From the NCBI RefSeq assembly GCF_001667265.1, contig NZ_LZHW01000007.1:1-64000 (forward strand): a stretch of 64,000 nucleotides of DNA, written 5' to 3'. This document shows, one piece after another, positions 20,251 through 29,398 of this stretch. The notes beneath the pieces are model-generated. The model did not search any database. It was not told the DNA's origin and saw only the letters and a program-made list of their open reading frames with translations. Position 1 is the stretch's first letter, and each line of letters opens with the position of its first letter. Made by a program: the position numbers and the translations under genes. The stretch is from Mycobacterium sp. ACS4331 (lineage in GTDB: Bacteria; Actinomycetota; Actinomycetes; Mycobacteriales; Mycobacteriaceae).

Positions 20251-20889
20251 GTGGGGAACACCGCCGGCGATGTCGGACTTCGGGAACGAAAGAAGCAGCG
20301 GACACGCGCAACGTTGATCGACGCCGCCGTTCAACTGTGTCTTGAGCAGGGTTACGGCAACACCACCGTCGAGCAGATCGCGGCCGCGGCCGACGTGTCG
20401 CCGCGCACCTTCAGCCGGTACTTCGCCACCAAGGACGCCGTCGTCATGACGCTGCTCGAGGACTTCGTGCAGGCGGTGTCCGATGAGCTCGACAGGATTC
20501 CCGGCGACGTGCCCGCCTTGGAAGCGATCAAACGGGCCCACGTCACGGTGCTCAACGCAATCCCGTCCGGCGAAGTCGAGGGCCTGACGCCGCAGCGCAT
20601 CGTGCTGATGCTGCGCATCATCAACTCGACGCCCGGGCTCAAGGCCGCCGCCGCCGAGTTCCGGCCGCAGGCGACCTCGGTCGCCATGGCAGAGCGGCTC
20701 GGTGTCGGTGTCGGTGACCGCCGTCTGCATCTGGTGATGTCGGTCTGGGCGTCGATCATCATCACCGCCTGCGGTGACCTGGTGGAGGATCGCGACGGCC
20801 GGGAACTGGGGCCCGAACTGATGGTCGAGCGCATCTCGGACACGTTCGCCGATTTCACCGCGCTGACGGCGGGTCTGTCTCAGGACTGA
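20251..20889 (+). CDS. TetR/AcrR-family transcriptional regulator
   Basis: Repressor-type regulator of about 212 residues. The N-terminal helix-turn-helix is clear: TTVEQIAAAADVSPRTFSRYF, preceded by the typical RERKKQRTRATLIDAAVQL. The C-terminal ligand domain is all-helical. Three in-frame starts exist: ATG 20179, ATG 20242 and GTG 20251. GTG 20251 is preferred because a TAGCAT hexamer (20238-20243) ends 7 nt before it, as expected for a leaderless mRNA. The upstream MFS transporter is the likely target. Confidence 0.8.
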   Translation: MGNTAGDVGLRERKKQRTRATLIDAAVQLCLEQGYGNTTVEQIAAAADVSPRTFSRYFATKDAVVMTLLEDFVQAVSDELDRIPGDVPALEAIKRAHVTVLNAIPSGEVEGLTPQRIVLMLRIINSTPGLKAAAAEFRPQATSVAMAERLGVGVGDRRLHLVMSVWASIIITACGDLVEDRDGRELGPELMVERISDTFADFTALTAGLSQD

Positions 20890-21017
20890 CCCCGGCGCCG
20901 AGCAACCCTCTCCGGGGGTCGAGAGCAACCCCCCGCAGGCGTAGCGTCAGCGCAGCGACTACCTTTCCTAGGTACAGACAGCACTTGCGGCTGCCGATCA
21001 GCGCAGAAGGGGTTCTT

Positions 21018-22316
<1,299 letters not shown>

Positions 22317-22326
22317 CCTCGCTGCC

Positions 22327-22360
22327 CTTTCTCGCCCATAACAACGTTTGGGCGAGAAAG
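22327..22360 (+). terminator. Hairpin terminator after gltA2
   Basis: CTTTCTCGCCCA and TGGGCGAGAAAG form a perfect 12-bp stem (22327-22338 with 22349-22360) around a 10-nt loop, starting 11 bp after the gltA2 stop. No U-run follows, which is common for mycobacterial terminators. Confidence 0.8.
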
Positions 22361-22416
22361 TGCGAGTGATTCGCGTCGCTTCGTCGATATCGGCGGAGTG
22401 TGGGCCTTGCCAACCC

Positions 22417-22440
22417 AACAGTTGTAGTTTCACAATTGTT
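22417..22440. promoter_or_regulatory. Candidate MarR operator/promoter of the DHA2 exporter operon
   Basis: AACAGTTG-8 bp-CAATTGTT is an inverted repeat with one mismatch per arm pair, ending 2 bp before the GTG start of the exporter. It overlaps a possible -10 element (TAGTTT, 22425-22430). Such AT-rich ACAATTGT-like palindromes are typical MarR operators, and a MarR gene is second in this operon, so it is probably the autoregulatory site. Confidence 0.6.
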
Positions 22441-22442
22441 AG

Positions 22443-23906
22443 GTGAATGCAACGATCGGTGAGCTCAGCCGCGGCCGGAAAATGGTGATCCTGGCCTCCT
22501 GCTGCCTGAGCCTGCTCATCGTGTCGATGGACATGACGATCGTGAACGTCGCACTCCCGTCCATCCGCGCCGACTTCGACGCCTCCGCGGCGCATCTGCA
22601 ATGGGTCATCGACATCTACACGCTGGTGCTGGCGTCGCTGCTGCTGTTGTCCGGCGCCGCTGGCGACCGCTGGGGCAGGCGGCGGGTCTTCCAGATCGGC
22701 CTGACGGTCTTCGCGTTCGGATCACTGCTGTGCTCACTGGCTCCGAGCATCGACATGCTGATCGCAGCGCGCTTCGTGCAGGCCGTGGGCGGGTCGATGC
22801 TCAACCCGGTGGCCATGTCGATCATCACGCAGGTCTTCACCGATCGGGCCGAACGGGCCCGTGCGATCGGCGTCTGGGGTGGCGTGGTCGGCATCTCGAT
22901 GGCGCTGGGACCGATCGTCGGCGGCGCGCTGATCGAGTACGTGGGCTGGCGCTCGGTGTTCTGGATCAACCTGCCCATCTGCGCATTGGCGATCCTGCTG
23001 ACCGCTGTGTTCGTGCCCGCGAGCAGATCGTCGACCGTGCGTGACTGGGACCCCGTCGGCCAACTTCTGGGGATGGCAACGCTTTTCGGGACGGTCTATG
23101 TCCTGATCGAAGGGCCCAGCCACGGTTGGCAGGCGCCCACGACGGTCGCCGCCGGCGTCGTCGCCGTGCTGGGCGCGGTGGGCTTCCTGTACTACGAGGC
23201 CCGGCACCACGACCCGTTCATCGACCTCCGCTTCTTCCGCAGCATCCCGTTCGCCGCAGCGACGGTGATCGGGATCTGCGCGTTCGCCGCCTACGGCGCA
23301 TTCCTTTTCATGATGTCGCTGTACCTGCAGGGACACCTGGGCTACACGGCCATGCACACGGGCCTGCTCTACCTGCCGCTGGCGGTCGGCGCGCTGATCT
23401 TCTCACCGCTGTCGGGCCGGCTGGTGGCCCGGTTCGGCAGCCGCCCTTCGCTTCTGGTCGCCGGGACACTGATCACAGGCGCCACCGTGATGATGGCGAG
23501 CATGTCGGCGCAGACCCAGACCTGGCAGCTGATCGCGATCTTCGCGGTGTTCGGGGTCGGTTTCAGCATGGTCAACGCGCCGATCACCACGGCCGCCGTC
23601 AGCGGGATGCCGCTGGACCGGGCCGGGGCGGCCTCCGCCGTCGCATCCACCAGCAGGCAGGTCGGCGTCAGTCTGGGTGTGGCCCTGTGCGGTTCCGTCG
23701 CAGGCCTTGCGATCGCCTCGCCCACCGCGGATTTCACCGCCGACGCGCGGCCGCTGTGGGTGATCTGTGCGCTGCTCGGCCTGGTGATCGTCGTCCTGGG
23801 CATCGTCTCGACTTCGCCTCGGGCGCTGCGGTCGGCGGACCGACTGGCGCCCCTGATCTCTGGAACGTTCGAGCCGCGGAGGAGGGTCGATGCCGGACAC
23901 CGCTGA
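22443..23906 (+). CDS. DHA2-family (EmrB/QacA-type) MFS drug exporter
   Basis: 487-residue proton-driven exporter with 14 predicted helices. Family motifs are visible: [15 protein letters not shown] [13 protein letters not shown] in helix 1, motif [15 protein letters not shown], and motif [13 protein letters not shown] in helix 5. The likely role is efflux of toxic amphipathic compounds. It starts at GTG 22443, directly behind a palindromic operator. Its 3' end overlaps the MarR gene by 17 bp, giving an exporter-regulator operon. Confidence 0.88.
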   Translation: MNATIGELSRGRKMVILASCCLSLLIVSMDMTIVNVALPSIRADFDASAAHLQWVIDIYTLVLASLLLLSGAAGDRWGRRRVFQIGLTVFAFGSLLCSLAPSIDMLIAARFVQAVGGSMLNPVAMSIITQVFTDRAERARAIGVWGGVVGISMALGPIVGGALIEYVGWRSVFWINLPICALAILLTAVFVPASRSSTVRDWDPVGQLLGMATLFGTVYVLIEGPSHGWQAPTTVAAGVVAVLGAVGFLYYEARHHDPFIDLRFFRSIPFAAATVIGICAFAAYGAFLFMMSLYLQGHLGYTAMHTGLLYLPLAVGALIFSPLSGRLVARFGSRPSLLVAGTLITGATVMMASMSAQTQTWQLIAIFAVFGVGFSMVNAPITTAAVSGMPLDRAGAASAVASTSRQVGVSLGVALCGSVAGLAIASPTADFTADARPLWVICALLGLVIVVLGIVSTSPRALRSADRLAPLISGTFEPRRRVDAGHR

Positions 23907-24300
23907 CGCCGTCTGGCTGGAGATGTCCAAGTTCGTGATCGACAACAAGGACACCTGGAAAAGGGCTGTCGTGGAGCGGACGGGATTGCCGTTCAGCCGA
24001 ATTCGCATCCTGCGTCGCCTGGCCCGGGAATCGCTGACCGTCAAGCAGATCGCGCGGGCCGCCACGGTCGACGCCCCGGCGGCGACGGTCGCGGTCAACG
24101 ACCTCGAGGATCGTGGCCTGGTGGTGCGCGAAGTGGACCCCGCCAACCGGCGGTGCAAGGTGGTATCACTGACCGAAACGGGCCGCGCCATGGTGCGGGT
24201 CATCGATGAGACCGAGGATCCGGCGCCTGCGCCGCTTCGTGCCCTGGACAGCGGTGACCTCAGCGCCCTTCGGGACCTGTTGGCCAAACTGCGGGACTAA
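23890..24300 (+). CDS. MarR-family regulator of the DHA2 exporter
   Basis: 136-residue winged-helix regulator. The DNA-binding region includes LTVKQIARAATVDAPAATVAVNDLEDRGLVVRE followed by the wing PANRRCKVVSLTETGR. It overlaps the exporter gene by 17 bp and so must be co-expressed with it. It probably represses the operon through the palindrome at 22417-22440 until an inducer binds. The stop codon overlaps that of the convergent oxidoreductase gene within CTAA. Confidence 0.87.
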   Translation: MPDTADAVWLEMSKFVIDNKDTWKRAVVERTGLPFSRIRILRRLARESLTVKQIARAATVDAPAATVAVNDLEDRGLVVREVDPANRRCKVVSLTETGRAMVRVIDETEDPAPAPLRALDSGDLSALRDLLAKLRD

Positions 24301-25862
24301 CCCGCGAGGACGGCCATGGCCGCGTTGTGCCCGCCGATGCCGGACACCGCGCCGCCCCGCAACGCACCAGAACCGCACATCAGGATGCGCTCGTGTGCGG
24401 TGGCCACGCCCCACTGGCGTGCCGCGGTGTCCAACTGCTCGTCGTCACCGGCGAACGGCCAACTGAGCGCGCCGTGGAAGATGTTGCCCGCCGTCATCCC
24501 CAGGGTGGACTCGAGGTCGGCGGTGGTCTTGGTCTCGATGCAGGGCCGACCCTGCGCGTCGAGCATCACGACATCCGTAACAGGCTCGGCCAGAACCGAA
24601 TTCAACGAGCCCAGCACGGCGTCGGTGAGTCGCGCGCGGATGTCGTCGGGATCGGCGCCGACGGTGAGCCCGTGCGGGGTGTGCAGGCCGAACACCGTCA
24701 GCGTCTGTGCCCCGGAGGCACGCAGTTCCGGGGACAGGATGCTGGGGTCGGCCAGCGAATGGCAGTAGATCTCGCACGGAACGGGGTCGGGGATGACGCC
24801 GGCGGCGGCCTGCTGGTGTGCGGCGTCGAGTTGAGTCCAGGTCTCGTTGATGTGGAACGTGCCGCCGAAGGCCTGCTCGGGGGTCACGGAGTCGTCGCGC
24901 AGGCGTGGCAGTCTGCGCAACATCAGGTTGACCTTGACCTGCGCGCCCGGGGCGGTGGCCGGGGCCGGTTCGCCGAGAAGTTGCGCGAGCACCGCCGGTG
25001 TCACGTTCGCCAGCACATGGCCCGCGGCGACGACGTGCTCGCGGCCATCCTGCCGGAAGTGCAGCTGGCCGTCCGGGTTGATCGCGAAAACCTCGGCTCC
25101 CGTGACGATTTCGGCGCCGAAGCGGGCTGCGGACGCGGCCAGGGCGCTGGTGACCGCGCCCATGCCGCCGATCGGCACGTCCCAGTCGCCGGTGCCACCG
25201 CCCAGCAGGTGGTAGAGCAGGCAGATGTTCTGTCGCAGGCTCGGGTCCGACGTGCGCGCGAACGTGCCGATCAGGGCGTCGGTGGCCACCACGCCCCGCA
25301 CCACGTCGTTGTCCACCGCCGCCGTGATGGCCTCGGCGATCGGGCGCTCCATCACCATGTCCCAGGCCAGCGCGGCCTCGTCGGCGCCGCCGTCGAGGAT
25401 CAACCGCCGGGCCTGGGCGCGGGTGCGCAGCGGCTCCAACAGAGTGGGCCACAGGCGCTGGGTGACGATTCCCATGCGCCGGTAGAACTGCGCGAAAGCC
25501 GCCGCGTCGGACTGTGCTCCGATGGCCGCGAACGCCGCGGGATCGGGGTCGGTCCCGATCAGCAGGCCCGTACGACCCCCGGTGGCCGGATCCGGGGTGT
25601 AGGACGCAGCGCGCCTGCGGGCCAGCTGCACGGGTGCATCGAGGTCGTCGATGATCTGCCGGGGCAGCAGGCTGACCAGGTAGGAGTACCGCGACAAGTG
25701 CGCGTCCACTCCCGGGAACGCCTGTGCCGACACCGCGGCCCCGCCGACCTGCGGTTGCCGTTCCAGCACCGTGACCCTGAGCCCGGCCCGCGCCAGATAT
25801 GCGGCCGCGACCAGGCCGTTGTGGCCGCCGCCGACGACGGCGACGTCGATGGTGTCGGTCAT
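24297..25862 (-). CDS. Phytoene-desaturase-like FAD-dependent oxidoreductase (Rv0897c-like)
   Basis: 521-residue flavoprotein of the NAD(P)/FAD amine-oxidase/CrtI superfamily. The N-terminal dinucleotide-binding motif is VAVVGGGHNGLVAAAYLARAG followed by the ERQPQVGGAA block. The C-terminal FAD motif ILMCGSGALRGGAVSGIGGHNAA is typical of this family, which also includes vertebrate PYROXD2. Substrate unknown; no carotenoid synthesis genes are near. Starting at ATG 25862 (MTDTIDVAVVGGG) removes a non-conserved 17-residue extension. A DUF2630 gene lies 4 bp upstream on the same strand. Confidence 0.87.
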   Translation of the reverse strand: MTDTIDVAVVGGGHNGLVAAAYLARAGLRVTVLERQPQVGGAAVSAQAFPGVDAHLSRYSYLVSLLPRQIIDDLDAPVQLARRRAASYTPDPATGGRTGLLIGTDPDPAAFAAIGAQSDAAAFAQFYRRMGIVTQRLWPTLLEPLRTRAQARRLILDGGADEAALAWDMVMERPIAEAITAAVDNDVVRGVVATDALIGTFARTSDPSLRQNICLLYHLLGGGTGDWDVPIGGMGAVTSALAASAARFGAEIVTGAEVFAINPDGQLHFRQDGREHVVAAGHVLANVTPAVLAQLLGEPAPATAPGAQVKVNLMLRRLPRLRDDSVTPEQAFGGTFHINETWTQLDAAHQQAAAGVIPDPVPCEIYCHSLADPSILSPELRASGAQTLTVFGLHTPHGLTVGADPDDIRARLTDAVLGSLNSVLAEPVTDVVMLDAQGRPCIETKTTADLESTLGMTAGNIFHGALSWPFAGDDEQLDTAARQWGVATAHERILMCGSGALRGGAVSGIGGHNAAMAVLAG

Positions 25863-25866
25863 CGGC

Positions 25867-26130
25867 TCAGTTCTGGTACCCCTCGACTTCGTCGCCGGGG
25901 CGCACGCTGGCATCGCTGGGATCCCCGCCGCTGGCGCGCAGGGCGCGACGCTGGCGCAACAGGTCCCAGCACTGGTCGAGGGCGATCTCGATGTTCCGCA
26001 GGCGGTCGTGCTCCTCGGATGCGGTGATCTCGTTCTTCTGCAGGCGCGACCGGAGAGCCTTCTCCTCGGCCACCAATTCGTGAATGCGGGACAGTGTGTC
26101 GCTGTCGTCGGACTGGTGCTGTGCAGCCAT
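25867..26130 (-). CDS. DUF2630 small coiled-coil protein (Rv0898c-like)
   Basis: 87-residue protein of unknown function. Heptad-like helices (about residues 10-65, LSRIHELVAEEKALRSRLQK) suggest a coiled-coil dimer. The Arg-rich middle and acidic C-terminal EVEGYQN are conserved in the family. It starts at ATG 26130. It is first in a two-gene unit with the oxidoreductase and divergent from the FKBP gene. Confidence 0.83.
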   Translation of the reverse strand: MAAQHQSDDSDTLSRIHELVAEEKALRSRLQKNEITASEEHDRLRNIEIALDQCWDLLRQRRALRASGGDPSDASVRPGDEVEGYQN

Positions 26131-26163
26131 TCAGCAAGTGTGCCCGATCCAGAGGCCGCGGAC

Positions 26164-26169
26164 TAAGGT
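26164..26169 (+). promoter_or_regulatory. -10 element of the FKBP gene (leaderless)
   Basis: TAAGGT ends 7 nt before the ATG at 26177, so transcription should begin at the start codon itself. No ribosome-binding site is present, consistent with a leaderless mRNA. Confidence 0.55.
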
Positions 26170-26176
26170 CATTGCA

Positions 26177-26539
26177 ATGACGAACAAACCTGAGATCGAG
26201 TTCCCCGACGGTCCCGCGCCGGAAGAACTGGTCATCGAAGACCTGGTGGTGGGCGAGGGTGCGGAGGCGGTGCCGGGTGGCACGGTCGAGGTTCATTACG
26301 TCGGCGTCGAATACGACACCGGTGAGGAGTTCGACAGCTCGTGGGATCGCGGGCAGAGCATCGAATTCCCCTTGCGCGGGCTGATTCAGGGCTGGCAGGA
26401 CGGCATTCCTGGAATGAAGGTCGGTGGCCGGCGCAAGCTGACCATTCCGCCCGCACAGGCATACGGCCCCGCCGGCGGCGGACACCGACTGTCCGGCAAG
26501 ACGCTGATATTCGTGATCGATCTGCTCGGTACGCGCTGA
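26177..26539 (+). CDS. FKBP-type peptidyl-prolyl cis-trans isomerase
   Basis: 120-residue single-domain FKBP that speeds Xaa-Pro isomerisation in protein folding. The fold signatures VEVHYVGVEYDTGEEFDSSWDRG and the active-site FPLRGLIQGWQDGIPGMKVGGRRKL and IPPAQAYG blocks are complete, including the conserved Asp, Phe, Trp and Tyr positions. There is no signal peptide, so it acts in the cytosol. It is probably expressed from a leaderless promoter and is followed by a strong terminator. Confidence 0.93.
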   Translation: MTNKPEIEFPDGPAPEELVIEDLVVGEGAEAVPGGTVEVHYVGVEYDTGEEFDSSWDRGQSIEFPLRGLIQGWQDGIPGMKVGGRRKLTIPPAQAYGPAGGGHRLSGKTLIFVIDLLGTR

Positions 26540-26559
26540 CAGCAAACTGCTCTGTCCGC

Positions 26560-26606
26560 ACGACGGCCGAGGTGGCATTGTCCGCCTCGGCCGTCGTTGG
26601 CTTTTC
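26560..26606 (+). terminator. Rho-independent terminator after the FKBP gene
   Basis: ACGACGGCCGAGG (26560-26572) and CCTCGGCCGTCGT (26585-26597) form a perfect 13-bp stem with a 12-nt loop. It is followed by TGGCTTTTC, a short T-run. Confidence 0.88.
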
Positions 26607-26651
26607 ACCCGGTGTTTGAGGTGAATCGGTCCTTCCGTGAAGGTGGTGTTC

Positions 26652-26657
26652 TAGGCT
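26652..26657 (+). promoter_or_regulatory. -10 element of the arfABC operon
   Basis: TAGGCT matches the mycobacterial TANNNT -10 consensus. It lies 47 bp before the arfA ATG and would give a leader of about 40 nt containing a GGAGG-type ribosome-binding site. Confidence 0.45.
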
Positions 26658-26704
26658 ACGAATCGTTCACGCGAGCTAACCGACTGCACGACGATGGAGG
26701 TCCA

Positions 26705-27736
26705 ATGTCGGATCCCGATGAAACGCGCACTGTCACTGGGTGGCGAACGGCATCTCGGCTTTATCGGCAGTCTCCGGGAATCGGGTGGTTGATGGCGCTT
26801 GTGGCCATTCCGCTGCTGCTCGGACTTTTGGGCTGGGGCCTGCTGGATAAATCCTCCCGGGACACCGAGGTGTCGCTTCCGGGCACCGCGCCCTCGGTCA
26901 CCGTCCCTCCGGTCAGTGCACCTGAGGTGAATGCGCCCGACGTCGCCTCGGCGCTGTCGATCGTCCGTAACGGCAATGACATCACCGTCACGGGTGATCT
27001 GCCCGACGACGCCGCCAAGAGCGGCCTGCTCGATTCCCTGCGCGGCGTCTTCGGCGCGGATGTGAATCTGATCGATCAGGTGAACATCAAGGCCGGCGTC
27101 GACGCTCCAGACCTGTCCGGCCTCGGCGACGTGTTCAGGGCCGCGGTCGACATCCCCGACTTCAATTGGAGGCTCGAGGGCGACACCATCACGTTGACGG
27201 GCACGGCGGCGACCGAGCAGGTCAAGGCGGCGGTCGAGGCCGCCGCGAAGTCTGCGTGGCCGAACGTCGCGATCGACAACCAGATTCGTGTCGGTGCCCC
27301 AGGTGCGCCCGGTGCCCCAGGTGCGCCCGGTGCGCCCGGTGCCCCCGGTGCCCCCGCACCGGCTCCCGCGGGCGGATGCGGAAACCTGCAGACCGACATC
27401 TCCGCTGCGCTCAACGCGCCGATCAACTTCCAGACCGACGGCTTCACGCTGACGCCGGGCAGCCAGCAGATGCTGAGCCGGGTCGCACAGAAGATCACGG
27501 CGTGCCCCGAGGTTCGGATTCGGGTCGACGGCTACACGGACAGCAGCGGCAACGACGCCATCAACGTGCCGCTGAGCGCCAACCGCGCCAAGGCCGTGGC
27601 CGATTACCTGGTGTCGCAGGGCGTCGGGGCCGACCTGGTCACCTCGCAGGGACACGGCTCGGCCGACCCGATCGCCAGCAATGACACGGCCGAGGGCAAG
27701 GCCAAGAACCGCCGCGTCGAGATCACGGTCAGCTGA
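26705..27736 (+). CDS. arfA: ArfA / OmpATb, OmpA-like envelope protein
   Basis: 343-residue membrane-anchored protein required in M. tuberculosis for ammonia release and growth at acid pH. A single N-terminal helix (about residues 27-47) anchors it. Residues about 80-200 form the BON-type domain, followed by seven GAP tripeptides and an OmpA-like peptidoglycan-binding domain with INFQTDGFTLTPGS and VRIRVDGYTDSSG. Two Cys (GGCGN and TACPE) match the disulfide of OmpATb. The ATG at 26705 has a GGAGG ribosome-binding site; the longer open frame lacks conservation. It is first of the arfABC operon. Confidence 0.92.
   Translation: MSDPDETRTVTGWRTASRLYRQSPGIGWLMALVAIPLLLGLLGWGLLDKSSRDTEVSLPGTAPSVTVPPVSAPEVNAPDVASALSIVRNGNDITVTGDLPDDAAKSGLLDSLRGVFGADVNLIDQVNIKAGVDAPDLSGLGDVFRAAVDIPDFNWRLEGDTITLTGTAATEQVKAAVEAAAKSAWPNVAIDNQIRVGAPGAPGAPGAPGAPGAPGAPAPAPAGGCGNLQTDISAALNAPINFQTDGFTLTPGSQQMLSRVAQKITACPEVRIRVDGYTDSSGNDAINVPLSANRAKAVADYLVSQGVGADLVTSQGHGSADPIASNDTAEGKAKNRRVEITVS
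27293..27355 (+). repeat. Seven 9-bp tandem repeats encoding Gly-Ala-Pro in arfA
   Basis: Seven consecutive units of GGTGC(C/G)CC(A/C) encode GAP x7 between the BON and OmpA-like domains. The units are nearly identical, so copy number could vary between strains by slippage. Confidence 0.9.
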
Positions 27737-27748
27737 GGAGGATTCGAC

Positions 27749-27904
27749 ATGGACTTCGTCATCCAATGGCTCTGGTACCTGCTGGCTTTCCTGCTCGGGT
27801 CGCTGGTCGCCTGGCTGATCGCCGTCGTCACGATTCGGCGCACCAGCGAGGAGGAGGCGTTCGCCGACCTTCCCGGTTCGCGTCAGATGGGAGAACAGCG
27901 ATGA
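27749..27904 (+). CDS. arfB: ArfB, small membrane protein
   Basis: 51-residue protein beginning MDFVIQWLWYLLAF, matching the start of M. tuberculosis ArfB (Rv0900). It has one membrane helix (about residues 7-29) and a charged tail TIRRTSEEEAFADLPG. The ATG at 27749 is 12 bp after the arfA stop, behind GAGGAGG. Its TGA overlaps the arfC ATG (ATGA). It is needed with ArfA for ammonia secretion and acid adaptation in M. tuberculosis. Confidence 0.87.
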   Translation: MDFVIQWLWYLLAFLLGSLVAWLIAVVTIRRTSEEEAFADLPGSRQMGEQR

Positions 27905-28362
27905 GTGACGTGAACTGGTGGCTGATGGCCCTGGCGTTCGCGCTCGGTGTGCTGTTGACGCTCGCCTTCATGATCCGCCGGGTCACCCGTGAGGTGCCGG
28001 TCTACGCTCCGCTGGGTCGGGGCCCGAAGGGCGACGTTGACGCGGCGGGTGTGTCCGGGGCCAAGGCCGCGGGCGTGGCCGCCGGTGCCGGTGCCGGTTC
28101 CGGTGCCGCAGCCGCAGACACCGATGACGTGGCGATCGCCGAGGAGGCGCCGTTCGGCGCGGGTTCGGTGCGCCTGGTGTCGGGCAGCAGGACCGGCCCG
28201 TCGGGGTACACCATCAAGGGCAACGAGGATTCGATGCTCTACCACACCACCGAGAGCCCCTCGTATGAGCAGACCATCGCCGAGGTCTGGTTCAAGAACG
28301 TCGACGACGCCGAACGCGCGGGCTTCCAGCGCTGGGACATCCGCAGTCGCGGCAAGCAGTAG
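27901..28362 (+). CDS. arfC: ArfC, membrane protein of the arfABC operon
   Basis: 153-residue protein (Rv0901-like). One membrane helix (about residues 6-24, WWLMALAFALGVLLTLAF), then a Gly/Ala-rich low-complexity linker (AAGVAAGAGAGSGAAAA). The C-terminal domain contains GYTIKGNEDSMLYHTTESP and EVWFKNVDDAERAGFQRWD. That C-terminal motif is shared with several mycobacterial channel-like proteins. It overlaps arfB by 4 bp. It is the last gene of the operon and is followed by a bidirectional terminator. Confidence 0.87.
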   Translation: MSDVNWWLMALAFALGVLLTLAFMIRRVTREVPVYAPLGRGPKGDVDAAGVSGAKAAGVAAGAGAGSGAAAADTDDVAIAEEAPFGAGSVRLVSGSRTGPSGYTIKGNEDSMLYHTTESPSYEQTIAEVWFKNVDDAERAGFQRWDIRSRGKQ

Positions 28363-28384
28363 CGGCGGCGCGCGCACACCCGCC

Positions 28385-28440
28385 AAAATGTGCGGAATGG
28401 CAGGCTATTCGTCGAAAAAGCCTGCAGATCCGCACAAAAA
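28385..28440. terminator. Bidirectional terminator between arfC and prrA
   Basis: Outer arms TGTGCGGA (28389-28396) and TCCGCACA (28429-28436) and inner arms GCAGGCT (28400-28406) and AGCCTGC (28419-28425) form a two-part hairpin. It is flanked by AAAA and AAAAA, so T-runs follow on both strands. It serves the convergent arfABC and prrA units. It occupies the 117-bp gap where prrB would be expected. Confidence 0.8.
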
Positions 28441-28479
28441 CGCTGCGGTGTGACTCGCGCCCGCGCACGCCCGAGCCCG

Positions 28480-29181
28480 CTACTGCGTCCTGAGCACAAA
28501 CCCCACGCCGCGCACGGTGTGCAGCAGGCGCGGGGCGCCACCGGCCTCGAGCTTGCGCCGCAGGTAGCCGATGAAGACGTCGACGACGTTGGTGTCGGCG
28601 GCGAAGTCATAGCCCCACACCAGTTCAAGCAGTTGGGCGCGGGAGAGCACCGCAGTCTTGTGCTCGGCGAGCACCGCCAGCAGATCGAACTCACGCTTGG
28701 TCAGGTCCACGTCGACACCGTTGACCCGGGCGCGCCGGCCCGGGATGTCGACCTCAAGCGGACCCACCGAGATGGTCTCGGACGAGAACGTCGCGGTCGC
28801 ACCGCGCCGGCGCAGCAGCGCCCGCACGCGTGCCACGAGCTCGGCCAGCACGAACGGCTTGACCAGGTAGTCGTCGGCACCGGCCTCCAGCCCGGCGACC
28901 CGGTCATCGACCGAACTGCGGGCCGACAGCACGCACACCGGGACGTCGTTGTCCATGGCGCGCAGCGCGGTCACCACGCTCACCCCGTCGAGCACGGGCA
29001 TGTTGATGTCGAGCACGATCGCATCGGGCCTGTTCTCGGTGGCGCTGCGCAGCGCCTCTGCACCGTCGACCGCGGTCGAGACCTCGAAGCCGGAGAGCCG
29101 CAGACCGCGCTCGAGGGACGCCAGCACGTCGGCGTCGTCATCGACGACCAAGACCCGAGGAGAACCTGCACCACTGTCCAT
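28480..29181 (-). CDS. prrA: Response regulator PrrA (OmpR family), without adjacent prrB
   Basis: 233-residue DNA-binding response regulator. The receiver domain has the acidic pocket VVDDDAD, phospho-acceptor D58 in VLDINMP, and the conserved Lys in YLVKPF. The winged-helix output domain carries the OmpR signature [27 protein letters not shown]. It is very close to M. tuberculosis PrrA. The ATG at 29181 is chosen over a longer frame. Unlike in M. tuberculosis, no histidine kinase gene follows; the next 117 bp hold only a terminator. PrrA must be phosphorylated by a distant kinase or by other means. Confidence 0.92.
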   Translation of the reverse strand: MDSGAGSPRVLVVDDDADVLASLERGLRLSGFEVSTAVDGAEALRSATENRPDAIVLDINMPVLDGVSVVTALRAMDNDVPVCVLSARSSVDDRVAGLEAGADDYLVKPFVLAELVARVRALLRRRGATATFSSETISVGPLEVDIPGRRARVNGVDVDLTKREFDLLAVLAEHKTAVLSRAQLLELVWGYDFAADTNVVDVFIGYLRRKLEAGGAPRLLHTVRGVGFVLRTQ

Positions 29182-29225
29182 GGCGCCAATCTTGCCTGAT
29201 CGCTGCCCGCGAACGTGGGAAGCGG

Positions 29226-29256
29226 TTGACCTCATCAATGGTTGAGGTCTTAGCGT
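29226..29256 (+). promoter_or_regulatory. SoxR/MerR-type promoter of the ABC exporter operon
   Basis: A -35 TTGACC (29226-29231) and a -10 TAGCGT (29251-29256) are separated by 19 bp, the over-long spacer typical of MerR-family promoters. The spacer carries the palindrome GACCTCA-8 bp-TGAGGTC (29228-29249), whose core CCTCA-N8-TGAGG resembles the SoxR box. The predicted transcription start (about 29264) coincides with an ATG. Confidence 0.65.
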
Positions 29257-29263
29257 GGCCGTC

Positions 29264-29398
29264 ATGGACCCGCGCCGATCGACGCTCACCCGGGTCCCCT
29301 GGACCTGTCGCCGCAGGTCGACGGCAGTCGGCCCACGCAGAGAATTTCGCTTGCCCGACGTGCGAACATCGGAATCAGGGGTCAGGCCATGGCGTTGA
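29264..29398 (+). CDS. Possible leaderless 44-codon leader ORF, stop-start coupled to the exporter
   Basis: The ORF begins [20 protein letters not shown] and runs 44 codons. Its ATG lies 7 nt after the -10 TAGCGT, so the mRNA would be leaderless. Its TGA (29396-29398) shares the A with an in-frame ATG (29398-29400) of the ABC exporter gene (TGATG), a classic coupling arrangement. The product is very Arg-rich with no known domain, so it may matter only for its translation. Alternatively it is chance: GC-rich DNA often gives such frames. Not recognised from any family. Confidence 0.4.
   Translation: MDPRRSTLTRVPWTCRRRSTAVGPRREFRLPDVRTSESGVRPWR

Noticed and set aside
27293..27355. A CRISPR-like or intergenic repeat array.
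   Set aside because: The repeats are 9 bp, in frame within arfA, encode GAP units and have no spacers.
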